Source: Anaerolineae bacterium (GTDB lineage Bacteria > Chloroflexota > Anaerolineae > 4572-78 > J111). From it: a stretch of 49,937 bases of DNA. The stretch covers positions 1 to 49,937 of the forward strand of contig JAKLJP010000050.1 of the NCBI GenBank assembly GCA_023151115.1. Reading direction: 5' to 3'. Below, piece by piece: positions 16,057 to 24,870 of the stretch (positions are counted from its first letter, which is position 1; every line of letters begins with the position of its first letter). Under the pieces are notes generated by a model, which saw nothing but the letters and a program-made list of their open reading frames with translations, was not told the DNA's origin and searched no databases. The position numbers and the translations under genes were made by a program.

Positions 16057-17970
16057 TTACTGCCATGTGACCCATTCAACATCCAAATCATCATCGCTGC
16101 CGTTGGGAAACCAAAGCTTGCCCAGCCGGCCCTGGTTGGTTCGATAGCAAATTGATCGTCCTTCGATAAGCTCATTACCTGAATCGGCGGGGTCGTCGCT
16201 GCCATCAATAAAATCATAGGCTCCAAAAGCAGCGTTCTCGCAATCACTTTTTGATAGATTGTTTAAATCGCTCAAATCTCGCATAGGGGCCAATTGCGCG
16301 CCATTTCTGGCTCTAAAGTATCGTTCGTCATCGTCAACATCCCACCTAAAGTCATTGCCGCCATCATCAACGTCAATCGCGTCACTATCTGATAACTCAG
16401 CCGAGCCGGCCGAGAAAATAGGATTGTTAACCTCGACCCGGATTTCTTCTCTGTATTCAGAACCATCCAACCGAATGACCCGAAAATCGTAAGTTTTTGA
16501 TTCGTGAGGGCAATCTGTCATATTAGCCGAACCGCCTACGCCCTGGTCCTCAAAGTAAACCTCACGCACGCCACTGGTATTCCAGGTGACATTAACACAC
16601 TCGCCCCCTTCAATATTAGTGGGTGAAACATCGAAGTCAATAAAGGTCGGTTGGCCGGTGGGGGTGGGGGTAAGAGTCGGTGGGACGGTGGGGGTAAGCG
16701 TAGGTGGGATGGTGGTAACGGTGGGGGTATGGGTTGGCGGCACTACCGTTGCGGTCGGCGTAGGCGTGCCGGTGGGGGTGGGCGGGGCCTGGGCAACCGC
16801 CACGTTGTCTACATTGGCGGTAGTAGAAAAGGCAGGGTCGGCGGCTACCCAGCCGATGCCGTCGGCTGCCGGGCTAAAGCGGATTTGCCACCATTGGCGG
16901 GTGTCATCGCGGCCAATAATTTCAACGGTCACTCCGGCGGGCAGAAGGCCCAACAGGTCATACTGAATCCCCGGCCCGGAGCGCACATTGAGATCAGTTT
17001 TGGTGGTCAGGGAAGGATTGGCCGGTACAGTGGGGCTTGGCGTCTCAGTCGGCACTGTTGGGGTGGGGGTCTCGTCTCCGGCGTTGTTAGCGCCCGCATT
17101 TACCGTCACAGTAGTGGGGACACTGACCTGTCCTTCTGAGTTAAAAGCTTTGACTTCGAGCGTATAGGTTCCCGGAGCGGGCGGCGTCCATTGAAAGGAA
17201 GCGGTAAGGGTAGCTTGGCCTTGCTCCACCGGACTGACGGCATCGGCGGTTTTGATGTTGCTCACCCATAGTTCCATCCGTTTGACGCCTGAGGGATCCG
17301 AAGCGGTCGCCTGGACCGTGACCGGCACGTTGACTTGCACCTGGCTGTTAGCCATAGGCGCGGTGATAACAACGGTGGGGATCCCGCCTACGGTTGAGCC
17401 GCGATCCTGGGTTAAAAAGTAAGCCGTGACTCCGGCAATAATGACGACCACCAAAATTAAGGCAATGATCCCACCGACCACCAGCATATTGAAGCCGGAC
17501 GATTCGGCCGGGGGAGGGGCTGAGATAGGTCGGGGGGAGGGCGGGCTGCTCACGCGTGGCGGGACTGGCGGCGGCGAAGCAACCGGCGGCGGGTAGGTCC
17601 GCTTATCCATCGAAATTTGAGTTATGCCGATGGTGGTAGGGGCAGCAAACCCTTTGACCCCAAAAACGGATGAGCCGATGCTGATAATATCGGCCGGTTG
17701 TAAGACCTGCTGGCCTACCACCGGCTTGCCGTTGACCAACGTGCCGTTGGTGCTGCCCAGGTCTTCAATAATTATTTCATCGCCCTGGCGAATCAGGCGG
17801 GCGTGATTGCGAGACACCTGGGTGTCGTCTAAAACAATATCATTTTCCGTACCCCGGCCAAAGGACAGGGTATCCCCTGTAATCGGAAACCCTTTGCCCG
17901 CCAACGGCCCGGCATGCACGACCAGTTGCAGTTGACCGGGACCGGGACCATAAGCTGATGGATGACTCAT
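16057..17970 (-). CDS. FHA - TM - Ig-like - SH3b membrane protein
   Basis: 637 aa. Cytoplasmic FHA domain at 15-105 (FGRGTENDI, SRNHAR, GSTNGTLVNG), a Pro-rich linker, TM helix at about 162-187, an extracytoplasmic Ig-like domain at about 197-292, a TP-rich linker, a bacterial SH3 domain at 322-385 (TDLNVRSGPGIQYDLLG..WWQIRF) likely to bind cell wall, a second Thr/Pro linker at 395-440, a beta domain at 441-515 and an unassigned acidic C-terminal domain at 520-637 with two Cys pairs. It could connect cytoplasmic phosphothreonine signalling with the wall. The Ig-like module resembles those of the two lipoproteins at 19.3-21.9 kb. Confidence 0.88.
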   Translation of the reverse strand: MSHPSAYGPGPGQLQLVVHAGPLAGKGFPITGDTLSFGRGTENDIVLDDTQVSRNHARLIRQGDEIIIEDLGSTNGTLVNGKPVVGQQVLQPADIISIGSSVFGVKGFAAPTTIGITQISMDKRTYPPPVASPPPVPPRVSSPPSPRPISAPPPAESSGFNMLVVGGIIALILVVVIIAGVTAYFLTQDRGSTVGGIPTVVITAPMANSQVQVNVPVTVQATASDPSGVKRMELWVSNIKTADAVSPVEQGQATLTASFQWTPPAPGTYTLEVKAFNSEGQVSVPTTVTVNAGANNAGDETPTPTVPTETPSPTVPANPSLTTKTDLNVRSGPGIQYDLLGLLPAGVTVEIIGRDDTRQWWQIRFSPAADGIGWVAADPAFSTTANVDNVAVAQAPPTPTGTPTPTATVVPPTHTPTVTTIPPTLTPTVPPTLTPTPTGQPTFIDFDVSPTNIEGGECVNVTWNTSGVREVYFEDQGVGGSANMTDCPHESKTYDFRVIRLDGSEYREEIRVEVNNPIFSAGSAELSDSDAIDVDDGGNDFRWDVDDDERYFRARNGAQLAPMRDLSDLNNLSKSDCENAAFGAYDFIDGSDDPADSGNELIEGRSICYRTNQGRLGKLWFPNGSDDDLDVEWVTWQ

Positions 17971-18188
17971 AAAAAGAACTCCCCCGATTGATGTACGTGA
18001 CTTATGATAATCCTATTTGATTGTAAACTCAAGTTATTCGTTTGTTTGTTGTATGGGATTGTATACTCGCCAGTCACCAAAACCTTCATTGTTTTCTGTC
18101 AAGTTGAGTTTGAAGGCAAAGTATGTTACATTAAGTCCACGTTAAAATAGTGGCAGTTGCAAGACTTAAATTTGTCAAAACGTGTTGC

Positions 18189-18234
18189 GTGTTGCGTCTT
18201 GCGTAAAATGAACGGAACACGCAAGACGCAACAC
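18189..18234. repeat. two-armed heptad module, TGCGTCT family, copy 1
   Basis: A perfect 16-bp inverted repeat: 18189-18204 with units TGCGTGT/TGCGTCT, and ACGCAAGACGCAACAC at 18219-18234. The spacer and right arm (TGAACGGAACACGCAAGACG) recur at 39700-39746. It lies in the 321-bp gap 17971-18291, otherwise without a gene. Confidence 0.85.
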
Positions 18235-18291
18235 GAATATTGAATAATTATTTTCTTGGGATTGCCAATCAAACCCTGCGGGAGGTGTACC

Positions 18292-19143
18292 ATGCGTAAA
18301 TCTCAAATCGGGCTGGTAGCGATTGTTTCGACGCTTTTAACCTTACTGATTATCGGCGGGTCGCTATTGATTTTTGGTCAAGTTTCAGCCGCGCCGGATG
18401 AAACAACTCTGGCTCAAACCAACGCCTCTCTGGACTATATAAGTATCTCGGCCCTGGCTTTTGGGCCGGTGAGCCAGTTTGCGGTTTATTACAAAGATTT
18501 TAACCAGCAGCTTTTAACGCTGGGCAATCAACCACGCAATTTTACCGGCGACAGCAATCGTTTTATCGCTCCCCTCAGCCTGGCCAATCAAACAGTGTTG
18601 AGCGGTCTGACCGTGTATGGTCAGGATTTTGATGCTCAGGGTGAAATCCGGCTGCGCCTCAAACGCTGTGATCACAACCAGCCGCGCTGCATTATCCTGG
18701 CTGAAACTGCCAGCATCGTAGAGTATGACGATGGACTCTTTGAAAATGTTTCACGCTTTAATGAACTGGTGGACCATGCCTTTTACGATTATTTTCTAGA
18801 GCTTGAGCTAACCGCCCTGGGCAACAGTGGGCTGCGCTCGGTGCGCCTGGAAACAACCAGCGCCGAAACCGGATCGCCCCCCCCGGCCAATGTCCAGAAG
18901 TGGTCGCTTTCCGGTGAAACCACCAGTTTCCGCTTGCCCAATCAAACCACCACCCAGGCCCGTATTTGCACCGACGACTTTGGACATCTGGATAACCCCA
19001 CCCATTACCCGATTCTGGTGGTTGACGGCCAGGTGATTAACCTGGCTTCGAATACCTGCATCGTGGTCTGGGGTTACAGCATTGAACTACGGCGTGACTA
19101 CAACACCGGCCCGTCGTCGGGGACGTATCAATTTTTAAGATAG
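18292..19143 (+). CDS. exported protein of unknown function
   Basis: 283 aa from ATG at 18292, which follows GGGAGG at a normal distance. Signal peptide or anchor at 1-34 (LVAIVSTLLTLLIIGGSLLIFG, then SAAPDE). The mature part is beta-rich with several Cys that could pair (KRCDHNQPRC; ARICTDD and NTCIVVW). I do not recognise the family. It is the only plus-strand gene between minus-strand FHA and lipoprotein genes and converges on the large lipoprotein across a shared terminator. Role unknown; an envelope protein by signal and context. Confidence 0.75.
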   Translation: MRKSQIGLVAIVSTLLTLLIIGGSLLIFGQVSAAPDETTLAQTNASLDYISISALAFGPVSQFAVYYKDFNQQLLTLGNQPRNFTGDSNRFIAPLSLANQTVLSGLTVYGQDFDAQGEIRLRLKRCDHNQPRCIILAETASIVEYDDGLFENVSRFNELVDHAFYDYFLELELTALGNSGLRSVRLETTSAETGSPPPANVQKWSLSGETTSFRLPNQTTTQARICTDDFGHLDNPTHYPILVVDGQVINLASNTCIVVWGYSIELRRDYNTGPSSGTYQFLR

Positions 19144-19160
19144 TAGGTTTCACCTAATCA

Positions 19161-19197
19161 AAAAGAGCAACGTTTGACCCAGCGGCGTTGCTCTTTT
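19161..19197. terminator. bidirectional terminator between convergent genes
   Basis: AAAAGAGCAACG (19161-19172) and CGTTGCTCTTTT (19186-19197) form a 12-bp stem with A tract before and T tract after. It serves both the exported-protein gene (plus) and the large lipoprotein gene (minus). Confidence 0.85.
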
Positions 19198-19264
19198 GAT
19201 TCTACAGTTGGCTTGAAACTTATCGAAAAATTCGCTTTCAAACCTGTCAGGTCTGAGAGGTTTC

Positions 19265-21403
19265 TTACTTAAAGAATATCCAGAATACAACCAGCAGCAA
19301 CACCAACGACACGCCGATTACAATGGGCACATCCTGGCAGGCAAATGGTAAGGTAATGCCCCCAATCTGGTTCAGAGTGCAGCTTGGGGTCTCTGACACT
19401 TTCGGCGTAAATTCGGCCCCGTCAGAAGCTACAGCGCAAATGACAAACGCTTCATTGCTTTTGGAGGGTGTAGCCGCCTCGCCATTTTTACGGGCTTCCA
19501 GGTAATAATTAACGCCGTATTCCACATTGGGGTTAAGCGTGGTGTCAGCCGGACAAAAGATAGAAGTTAAATGCTCGGCGATGCTGATTGGTTCCTGGGC
19601 CTGGGCGGCTGCGCCGGCCTGCGCCCCTAAGATTTCTCTGGGCAATTGGTCACAGCGGGCGGATGAACGACAAACTACCGCGGCCCCATCCGCATCAGTG
19701 CCTACCAATCCCGGTGAGGCCCGCCGAACTAACGTCCATTCACCCTGGCTTTGCCCACAAGTCCAGTTCCAGCCGGGGATTAAACAATTCGACACCCCCC
19801 GCCGGCGCTGGTAAAGATCGGCATTAAAGAAGATTTCGTTGACTTCTTTATCATAATGCTGCCATTGGGCCTGGACTGTGCCCGGCGTTACGGCTGCCGA
19901 AAAAGAGGCATTTTGGTCAGCCGGGGTAACCGGAGCGCCAGCGGCCAGCAAGATATCCAGCTCAAACTCACTGCCGGCGCGGGGGACTACATCAACGTAG
20001 ACGGTCGCCGGAATAGAACAAGAACCGTTATCAGCGTACAAGGTCAGGGTGTGCCGGCCCAGCCGGTTGGGTAAGAAACGGGCCCGGTCGCTGGTAGTAT
20101 CGGGCGACTCGGAAGAGGTCCGGCCGGTGGGGTCTTCAAAGACGATGTCAATATTGGACGCGTTAATCACCTGATAATCCAGAATGACATACTCTCCCAC
20201 TTCCGCTCTGACATTGATGGGATTGGTCGGCCGGTAAACATCACCTACGCCTAGAATTTCGAACCGGTTGATAACCGGGGAACCGTAGATACCGGGGCCA
20301 CAATCGCGGACCACTTCCATGGTGACGCCCATGATTGGGCCAAAAAAGACGCCGTGCGGATTACGCATGCGCCAGAAGCTCTGGTGAATCCCCGGCGTAA
20401 CCGGCGCAACCAGGGCGACTTCGAGGACAGCAGTCTGGTTGGGTTTGCCTTCGGGCACAATCAGGCGGCCTCGGTCCACAATGGTATTGCGCCGGGCCGG
20501 GTCGGTGGGAAAAGTGTACTCAAACGCTACGCCGCCGGAACCCATCGTCCGGCCGCCATAAAAGGCCAATTCATACCCCGTTCCCCAAGTACAGGTTCCC
20601 ACGTTTTGTAAGCGCCAGGCCCGGAAAACGGTCGTCCCCCCCACCACTTTAGGGGCCAGATCGTCATCTTCGGTAATGACAATCCGCCGGCTGGTATCCG
20701 CAGCATACGGCCCCAGGTATTCCGCCGCATCACACACCGGCGGGCTGACATTTAACAGGGGCGACTGCACCGGGCCGGGAGGGACGCCGGGAGCCGGCGG
20801 GGGCGGGGGATAGCGTGGAATAGGTGTGGCGGTTGGGTTGGGGGTTGAAGTGGCAAGCACTGTCATAGTAATTGGTCCGCCGGACTGCTCGTCAGCCGTT
20901 CCACCAGGGGCAACCTGTAGTTGGGTGGTCGGAATGACGGTCGGCTGCAACTGAGCGCTTAATGAGACCGGAGTGGGGGGAGGAGGGGTCAGCGAAACAA
21001 TCGTATCAGAGATAACTACATAATTTCTAACTTGTTCAGCCAACAGCGAGTTATTTGCATTAAAAGCTTTTATTCTGATAGTGTGGGTGTTAACCTCGGT
21101 GGGCCGCCATTCCTGGAGCAGCCCGCCGGCTTGGGGAATATCAGAGCGCATAAGCTGTTCAGTCTCGGCGCTCGGTTTTTTAACCCACAACTCCACCCGC
21201 GAGACTTCGCTGCTGTATTGACCGCTTTGAATATAGACCGGCCCGCCCAGCAGAACTTTGGTGCTCTCTGCCGGCGATAGGATCGCCGGAGGCGTTGGCA
21301 CGGCCACTTCTTCATTACCACAGGCAGCCAGGAGCAAAGCCAGGGACGCCAGAATAAAAATTCGGGCTAAAACTGTTATGTGCTGAAAGAAATATTTAAC
21401 CAC
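19265..21403 (-). CDS. large lipoprotein with NBR1-type Ig domain
   Basis: 712 aa from GTG at 21403, chosen because AAGGAG lies 7 nt upstream; an in-frame GTG at 21427 precedes that site. Lipoprotein signal ending LALLLAAC (Cys28). Ig-like module at about 40-130 (SRVELWVKKP..HTIRIKAFNANN), a Pro/Thr linker, then an NBR1-like Ig domain at about 240-365 with its Trp-rich core (FRAWRLQNVGTCTWG, HQSFWRMRNPHG). Another beta domain at about 375-475 is followed by a region with an internal WTCGQSQGEWTLV segment, and the protein ends in a TM helix (VIGVSLVLLLVVFWIFFK). Having both a lipid anchor and a C-terminal TM is unusual. It lies 51 bp after the small lipoprotein gene, probably in the same operon. 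Confidence 0.85.
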   Translation of the reverse strand: MVKYFFQHITVLARIFILASLALLLAACGNEEVAVPTPPAILSPAESTKVLLGGPVYIQSGQYSSEVSRVELWVKKPSAETEQLMRSDIPQAGGLLQEWRPTEVNTHTIRIKAFNANNSLLAEQVRNYVVISDTIVSLTPPPPTPVSLSAQLQPTVIPTTQLQVAPGGTADEQSGGPITMTVLATSTPNPTATPIPRYPPPPPAPGVPPGPVQSPLLNVSPPVCDAAEYLGPYAADTSRRIVITEDDDLAPKVVGGTTVFRAWRLQNVGTCTWGTGYELAFYGGRTMGSGGVAFEYTFPTDPARRNTIVDRGRLIVPEGKPNQTAVLEVALVAPVTPGIHQSFWRMRNPHGVFFGPIMGVTMEVVRDCGPGIYGSPVINRFEILGVGDVYRPTNPINVRAEVGEYVILDYQVINASNIDIVFEDPTGRTSSESPDTTSDRARFLPNRLGRHTLTLYADNGSCSIPATVYVDVVPRAGSEFELDILLAAGAPVTPADQNASFSAAVTPGTVQAQWQHYDKEVNEIFFNADLYQRRRGVSNCLIPGWNWTCGQSQGEWTLVRRASPGLVGTDADGAAVVCRSSARCDQLPREILGAQAGAAAQAQEPISIAEHLTSIFCPADTTLNPNVEYGVNYYLEARKNGEAATPSKSNEAFVICAVASDGAEFTPKVSETPSCTLNQIGGITLPFACQDVPIVIGVSLVLLLVVFWIFFK

Positions 21404-21454
21404 TTCATCTCTCCTTAATGACCGCACCTTCCTGCCCTTACCCTACGAAGGAGG

Positions 21455-21883
21455 TTAGGATGGGGGTACCTGCACATCAAAACCAATCGCATTTGAGGAG
21501 TAGGATTTACCCTGTAGATTGTAGCCCACAACTTTTATGATATAATGCCCCACTTGTTTGGGGGTAAATGTTTGGGAGGCGGTAAAACTTTTCTGCTGAA
21601 AAGCGGCGGCGTCAGAGCGAACCAATACTTCCTGGTTGTCTGGCAGCGTCACATACAGGTCAACGTGAGATACCCCGGCGCTGGCATCGGTGCGAGAGCG
21701 AACCTCAATGGATTTGTTCAGGGGGAGCGGCCCATCGGGGGCGCGCACCAGCAGCTCGGTTTGAATTTCTGGTAAAGGCTGAGCTTCGGTTTCAGCCGAG
21801 CGACAGGCTGTTACCAACCCCAGGCTCAGCAACAGGGTTGCCACAAAGCCTAATCGCCATCCGGTAGATTTTTTGACCCTCAT
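21455..21883 (-). CDS. small Ig-like lipoprotein
   Basis: 142 aa from ATG at 21883 (GGAG 9 nt upstream; an ATG 5 codons earlier is possible). Signal peptide with lipobox LVTAC. The mature part is a single Ig-like module (SHVDLYVTLPDNQEVLVRSD..GHYIIKVVGYNLQG) very similar in layout to the first domain of the large lipoprotein encoded next and to the Ig domain of the FHA-SH3b protein. Extracytoplasmic and membrane-anchored. Function unknown. It has its own promoter with duplicated 11-mers (21920-21949). Confidence 0.85.
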   Translation of the reverse strand: MRVKKSTGWRLGFVATLLLSLGLVTACRSAETEAQPLPEIQTELLVRAPDGPLPLNKSIEVRSRTDASAGVSHVDLYVTLPDNQEVLVRSDAAAFQQKSFTASQTFTPKQVGHYIIKVVGYNLQGKSYSSNAIGFDVQVPPS

Positions 21884-21919
21884 ATTTGACAGCTCCATGA
21901 GTGACGGTGACTTTCTCTA

Positions 21920-21949
21920 ATTATACAATATGTAAACTCAATATGTAAA
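21920..21949 (-). promoter_or_regulatory. promoter of the lipoprotein operon with duplicated 11-mer
   Basis: Minus strand: -35 TTTACA (21944-21949), 18-bp spacer, -10 TATAAT (21920-21925). The 11-mer CAATATGTAAA occurs twice on the plus strand, at 21926-21936 and 21939-21949, a 13-nt period filling the whole spacer and -35, which could be a regulator site. Confidence 0.65.
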
Positions 21950-22042
21950 GTTAATTATAACATAACGTGAAGAATTTGGGTAGTTAAACCTGTTCTTTTT
22001 GAGTGTTGTTCCAGTTCAACAGACACAAAAGAAGTAGTGAAC

Positions 22043-22099
22043 AGTAATCAGTAGTCAGTAGTCAGATAACTGATTACTGGTCACTGATAACTGATTACT
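22043..22099. repeat. two-armed heptad module, AGTAGTC family
   Basis: Left arm AGTAATC/AGTAGTC/AGTAGTC, right arm CTGATTACT..CTGATAACTGATTACT. AGTAATCAG (22043-22051) pairs with CTGATTACT (22091-22099). It lies in the divergent gap between the lipoprotein operon and the sigma factor (21884-22207), which holds no gene. Confidence 0.8.
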
Positions 22100-22207
22100 A
22101 TTTCTCCTGAGTCGGCAAAGCGCTGGTTGAGTGTGGGAATTTTGTGGCCCGTTTTTAGCCATTTTTAATCTAAATATGCTATGATGAGGCGTCACCAATT
22201 GTAAACG

Positions 22208-22858
22208 ATGAAGGTTCTTGACGTGGCGGCGTATAATAGCGTACAAGAGAAGAGAACTCTTGAGCAAAATCCAACTGAAAACGCGCTCATTCAACGCTGG
22301 CAGCGCGGCGAAACTGCCGCCTTTGACGAGTTGTACACCCGGCATGCCCCGGCTATCTACCGCCTGGGTTGGGCCATGTTACAGCAGACGCAATCGGCAG
22401 AGGATGTGGTTCAGGAAACGTTTTTGCGCGCTCACAAAGCGCGGCATCGTTTTGATCCCAGCCGGGCCAGCTTTGGCACCTGGCTTTATCAAATTGCGCT
22501 AAACTACTGCCGCAGCCATTTGCGCCGTAAACGTTTGTTGACCATTCCCTGGCTGCGTCAGAACGAGGAGACGCCTGACCTGCCCGACTTCCGGCCCGGT
22601 CCGGAAAGCACGGCTCTGCGCGGCGAATACCGGCACATCCTGTGGGAAGCGGTGCAAAATTTGAGTGCGCCGTTACGAGAGGTGATTACCTTGCACTATT
22701 ATTTAGAACTGCCTGCCGTAGAAATTGCGGCGATGCTTGACTGCCCGGAAGGAACCATCTATTCCCGCCTGCATAATGCCCGCCGCCGCCTGGCGGAAGC
22801 ATTGGCGGAAAAGGGCTTGACAACCCCGGAGATGCTTGAGGCCCAGAATGCCCACTGA
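22208..22858 (+). CDS. ECF-type RNA polymerase sigma factor
   Basis: 216 aa. Region 2 (about 30-95: FDELYTRHAPAIYRLGWAML..SAEDVVQETFLRAHK) and region 4 (about 150-205: LREVITLHYYLELPAVEIAAMLDCPEGTIYSRLHNARRRL) of group 4 sigma factors, which direct RNA polymerase to a dedicated set of promoters. The stop overlaps the start of the anti-sigma gene (ATGCCCACTGA), so the two are translationally coupled. The short extra N-terminus (about 20 aa) may indicate a later start. Its target promoters are not evident from the window. Confidence 0.93.
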   Translation: MKVLDVAAYNSVQEKRTLEQNPTENALIQRWQRGETAAFDELYTRHAPAIYRLGWAMLQQTQSAEDVVQETFLRAHKARHRFDPSRASFGTWLYQIALNYCRSHLRRKRLLTIPWLRQNEETPDLPDFRPGPESTALRGEYRHILWEAVQNLSAPLREVITLHYYLELPAVEIAAMLDCPEGTIYSRLHNARRRLAEALAEKGLTTPEMLEAQNAH

Positions 22859-24356
22859 ACACATTACTTCGGCTCTCGAAGCCTATCTGGATTATCAGCT
22901 CGCCCCGGAGGAGCGCCGGGCCGTTGAGACACATCTGGCGGTGTGCCCAACCTGCCGGGAGGATCTGCGGGCGGCCCGTCACTTGGCTAACGAATTGCGG
23001 CCCACTTTAATAGCCGCCCTGGGGCAGCCTGTACCTTCACCCGCACTGCGGCAGCGTGTCCGGCGCGCGTTCGAGGCCAATTCAGAGTCGCAACGTCGGT
23101 TCATCAGTTGGGCCGTTACCGGCAAGGTATTTAATGCTGTCGGAACTCTGGCGGTTATTGCTTTGCTGGCTTTTGGTGTGTGGACGGTGATTCAGGGGCA
23201 GCTACCGGGCGCCGAAGTTTTGCCGCAATTTATTCCGCTAACCTCCAGCACCGCAGAGATAACCGAGCCGGTCGAGGCGACCGCCCCTACACCTGCGCCT
23301 ACCCCCACGTCTACCCTGGCCCCGATCAAGTCTTTTGACAGTGATTCCTTGCCGGAGCCTGTGGTTCCGTTTGATATCAGTCCAGAAGAGAAGTCCCCGG
23401 AGACTCTCCCTGCGCCTGAATTTACCCAACAAGAAACGGCTGCGCCTCCTGTACCGGCCGAACCGGCCCCGGCGGTGATGGTCGAGTCACCCGCAGGAAC
23501 GATTGCCTTCGCTTATTACAATCCGGCTCCGGGGCGGCAGGTTTATGAAACGCATCTCATTAATGCCGATGGCAGCAACCATCGTCTTTTTCCCCTGGAC
23601 GGCATATCGGAACCGGCGCTCCGCGCCACTAACAATGGAACTTTTCACCTGGCCTATCGAGCTTACAGTGAACCCACCAGTCCCCGCTCGTTATTGAGCA
23701 GCGATCTGGAGGGTAGATTTCCTACTCGGGTGGGTGGTTTTTGGGAAGATGCCCAGCCCGATTGGTCGCCGACCGAAGAGCGGCTTATTTACGCCTCGCA
23801 GCGCGAAGTTGACCGGCATTGGCGGTTGTACACCTCGTGGGGAGATGGCACTAACGAAAAAAATCTACGTCGGGAAGGGGAGTCGCCTACTTTTGCCCCG
23901 GACGGCTTTCATTTTGCCTTTGTTAGTTGTGATAATACCGGCAATCGCTGCGGTTTGTGGGTAGGGGATTTGAAAACAAGCGAATACGAGTCTCAACCTA
24001 TCCTGGAAGACCCGCTGGTCAAATCGCCGGATTGGTCGCCTGTGGCTGAAGAAATTGCCTATATGGCCAATCCCGGCGACAATTGGGACCTCTATCTGGT
24101 CAACAGTGACGGTACAAACGTGCGTCGTTTGACTGACGACCCAGCCATCGAGGGCTTACCCGCCTGGTCGCCCGATGGCAAATGGCTGGCCTTTCTGTCG
24201 AATCGCGAGGGCAACTGGGGCATTTGGCTGCTCCACCTGGCCAGCGGCGAAACCCGCCGTATCTTTGAGTTTGACGGCGGCATTTTCACCCCGCCCAATC
24301 GTTCCCCTTATGGTGAGCGCGACTGGTACGACGAGCAGATAAGCTGGGGGGAGTAG
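22848..24356 (+). CDS. anti-sigma factor with zinc finger, TM and TolB-like propeller
   Basis: 502 aa from ATG at 22848, overlapping the sigma stop. N-terminal zinc-binding anti-sigma domain (ETHLAVCPTCRED, the HxxxCxxC core) holds the sigma factor in the cytoplasm. A TM helix lies at about 98-118 (VGTLAVIALLAFGVWTVI), then a Pro/Thr-rich extracytoplasmic linker (about 135-205). The C-terminal half is a PD40/TolB-like beta-propeller with repeated PDWSP, PTFAPDG and PAWSPDGKWLAFLS blades. The propeller probably senses an envelope ligand, with signal crossing the membrane to release sigma. Confidence 0.9.
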   Translation: MPTEHITSALEAYLDYQLAPEERRAVETHLAVCPTCREDLRAARHLANELRPTLIAALGQPVPSPALRQRVRRAFEANSESQRRFISWAVTGKVFNAVGTLAVIALLAFGVWTVIQGQLPGAEVLPQFIPLTSSTAEITEPVEATAPTPAPTPTSTLAPIKSFDSDSLPEPVVPFDISPEEKSPETLPAPEFTQQETAAPPVPAEPAPAVMVESPAGTIAFAYYNPAPGRQVYETHLINADGSNHRLFPLDGISEPALRATNNGTFHLAYRAYSEPTSPRSLLSSDLEGRFPTRVGGFWEDAQPDWSPTEERLIYASQREVDRHWRLYTSWGDGTNEKNLRREGESPTFAPDGFHFAFVSCDNTGNRCGLWVGDLKTSEYESQPILEDPLVKSPDWSPVAEEIAYMANPGDNWDLYLVNSDGTNVRRLTDDPAIEGLPAWSPDGKWLAFLSNREGNWGIWLLHLASGETRRIFEFDGGIFTPPNRSPYGERDWYDEQISWGE

Positions 24357-24410
24357 GAAGATAGAAGATGGTAGATAGAAGATAGTTCTATCCTCCATCC
24401 TCTATCTTCT
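24357..24410. repeat. two-armed heptad module, AGATAGA family
   Basis: Left arm AGATAGA/AGATGGT/AGATAGA, right arm TCCTCCA/TCCTCTA/TCTTCT. AGAAGATAG (24377-24385) pairs with CTATCTTCT (24402-24410). It begins right after the anti-sigma stop, and its right end supplies the last two codons and the stop of the converging ClbS-like gene. Confidence 0.85.
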
Positions 24411-24860
24411 GTCCGTTTGCTTGTGCCAGCGTTCCAGATCGGGCAGGTGCTCCGTGTAGTGCTCCCAGGTTTCTTCGGCGATGGATTGCTGTACAATTTT
24501 GCTGGTGAGGCGGGCGGGCGGCATGGCCCGGATGGCGGCCAGCATGGCCTGGTGGGCCTGCCGAAAATCGTCCTCTACCTCGGCCCAACTCCACCCCTGC
24601 CGCTCCTGAAAAAACTCGCGATTCAAAGCTTCCACATCCGGCATAGCTTTGAGCGGAAGATCGCTTTGATGTGACTCATTGAGCAGCGAGGCGCAGCGCC
24701 ATTCCCAGGCGGCAATGTGGCTCAGGACATCCTTCACCGACCAGCCGTTGGCCAGGGTTGGCTCAAGCAGGGCTGTTACCGGCACGCTGCGATACAAGCG
24801 CACCAGTTGAGTGTAACCCTGCTCGATCTTTTCGATGAGTGCTTCAGGAGTGGTCTCCAT
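24402..24860 (-). CDS. ClbS/DinB-like four-helix protein
   Basis: 152 aa. Matches the ClbS/DfsB (DUF1706) branch of the DinB fold: N-terminal ALIEKIEQGYTQLVRLY, NGWSVKDVLSHIAAWEWR with a metal-ligand-type His, and a C-terminal EETWEHYTEHLPDLERW. Known relatives include ClbS, which detoxifies colibactin, but most are uncharacterised, so resistance to a genotoxin is only a possibility. GGAG precedes the ATG. The final residues (DRR and stop) come from the adjacent repeat module, so the native C-terminus may have been altered. Confidence 0.8.
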   Translation of the reverse strand: METTPEALIEKIEQGYTQLVRLYRSVPVTALLEPTLANGWSVKDVLSHIAAWEWRCASLLNESHQSDLPLKAMPDVEALNREFFQERQGWSWAEVEDDFRQAHQAMLAAIRAMPPARLTSKIVQQSIAEETWEHYTEHLPDLERWHKQTDRR

Positions 24861-24870
24861 TGATTCTCCT

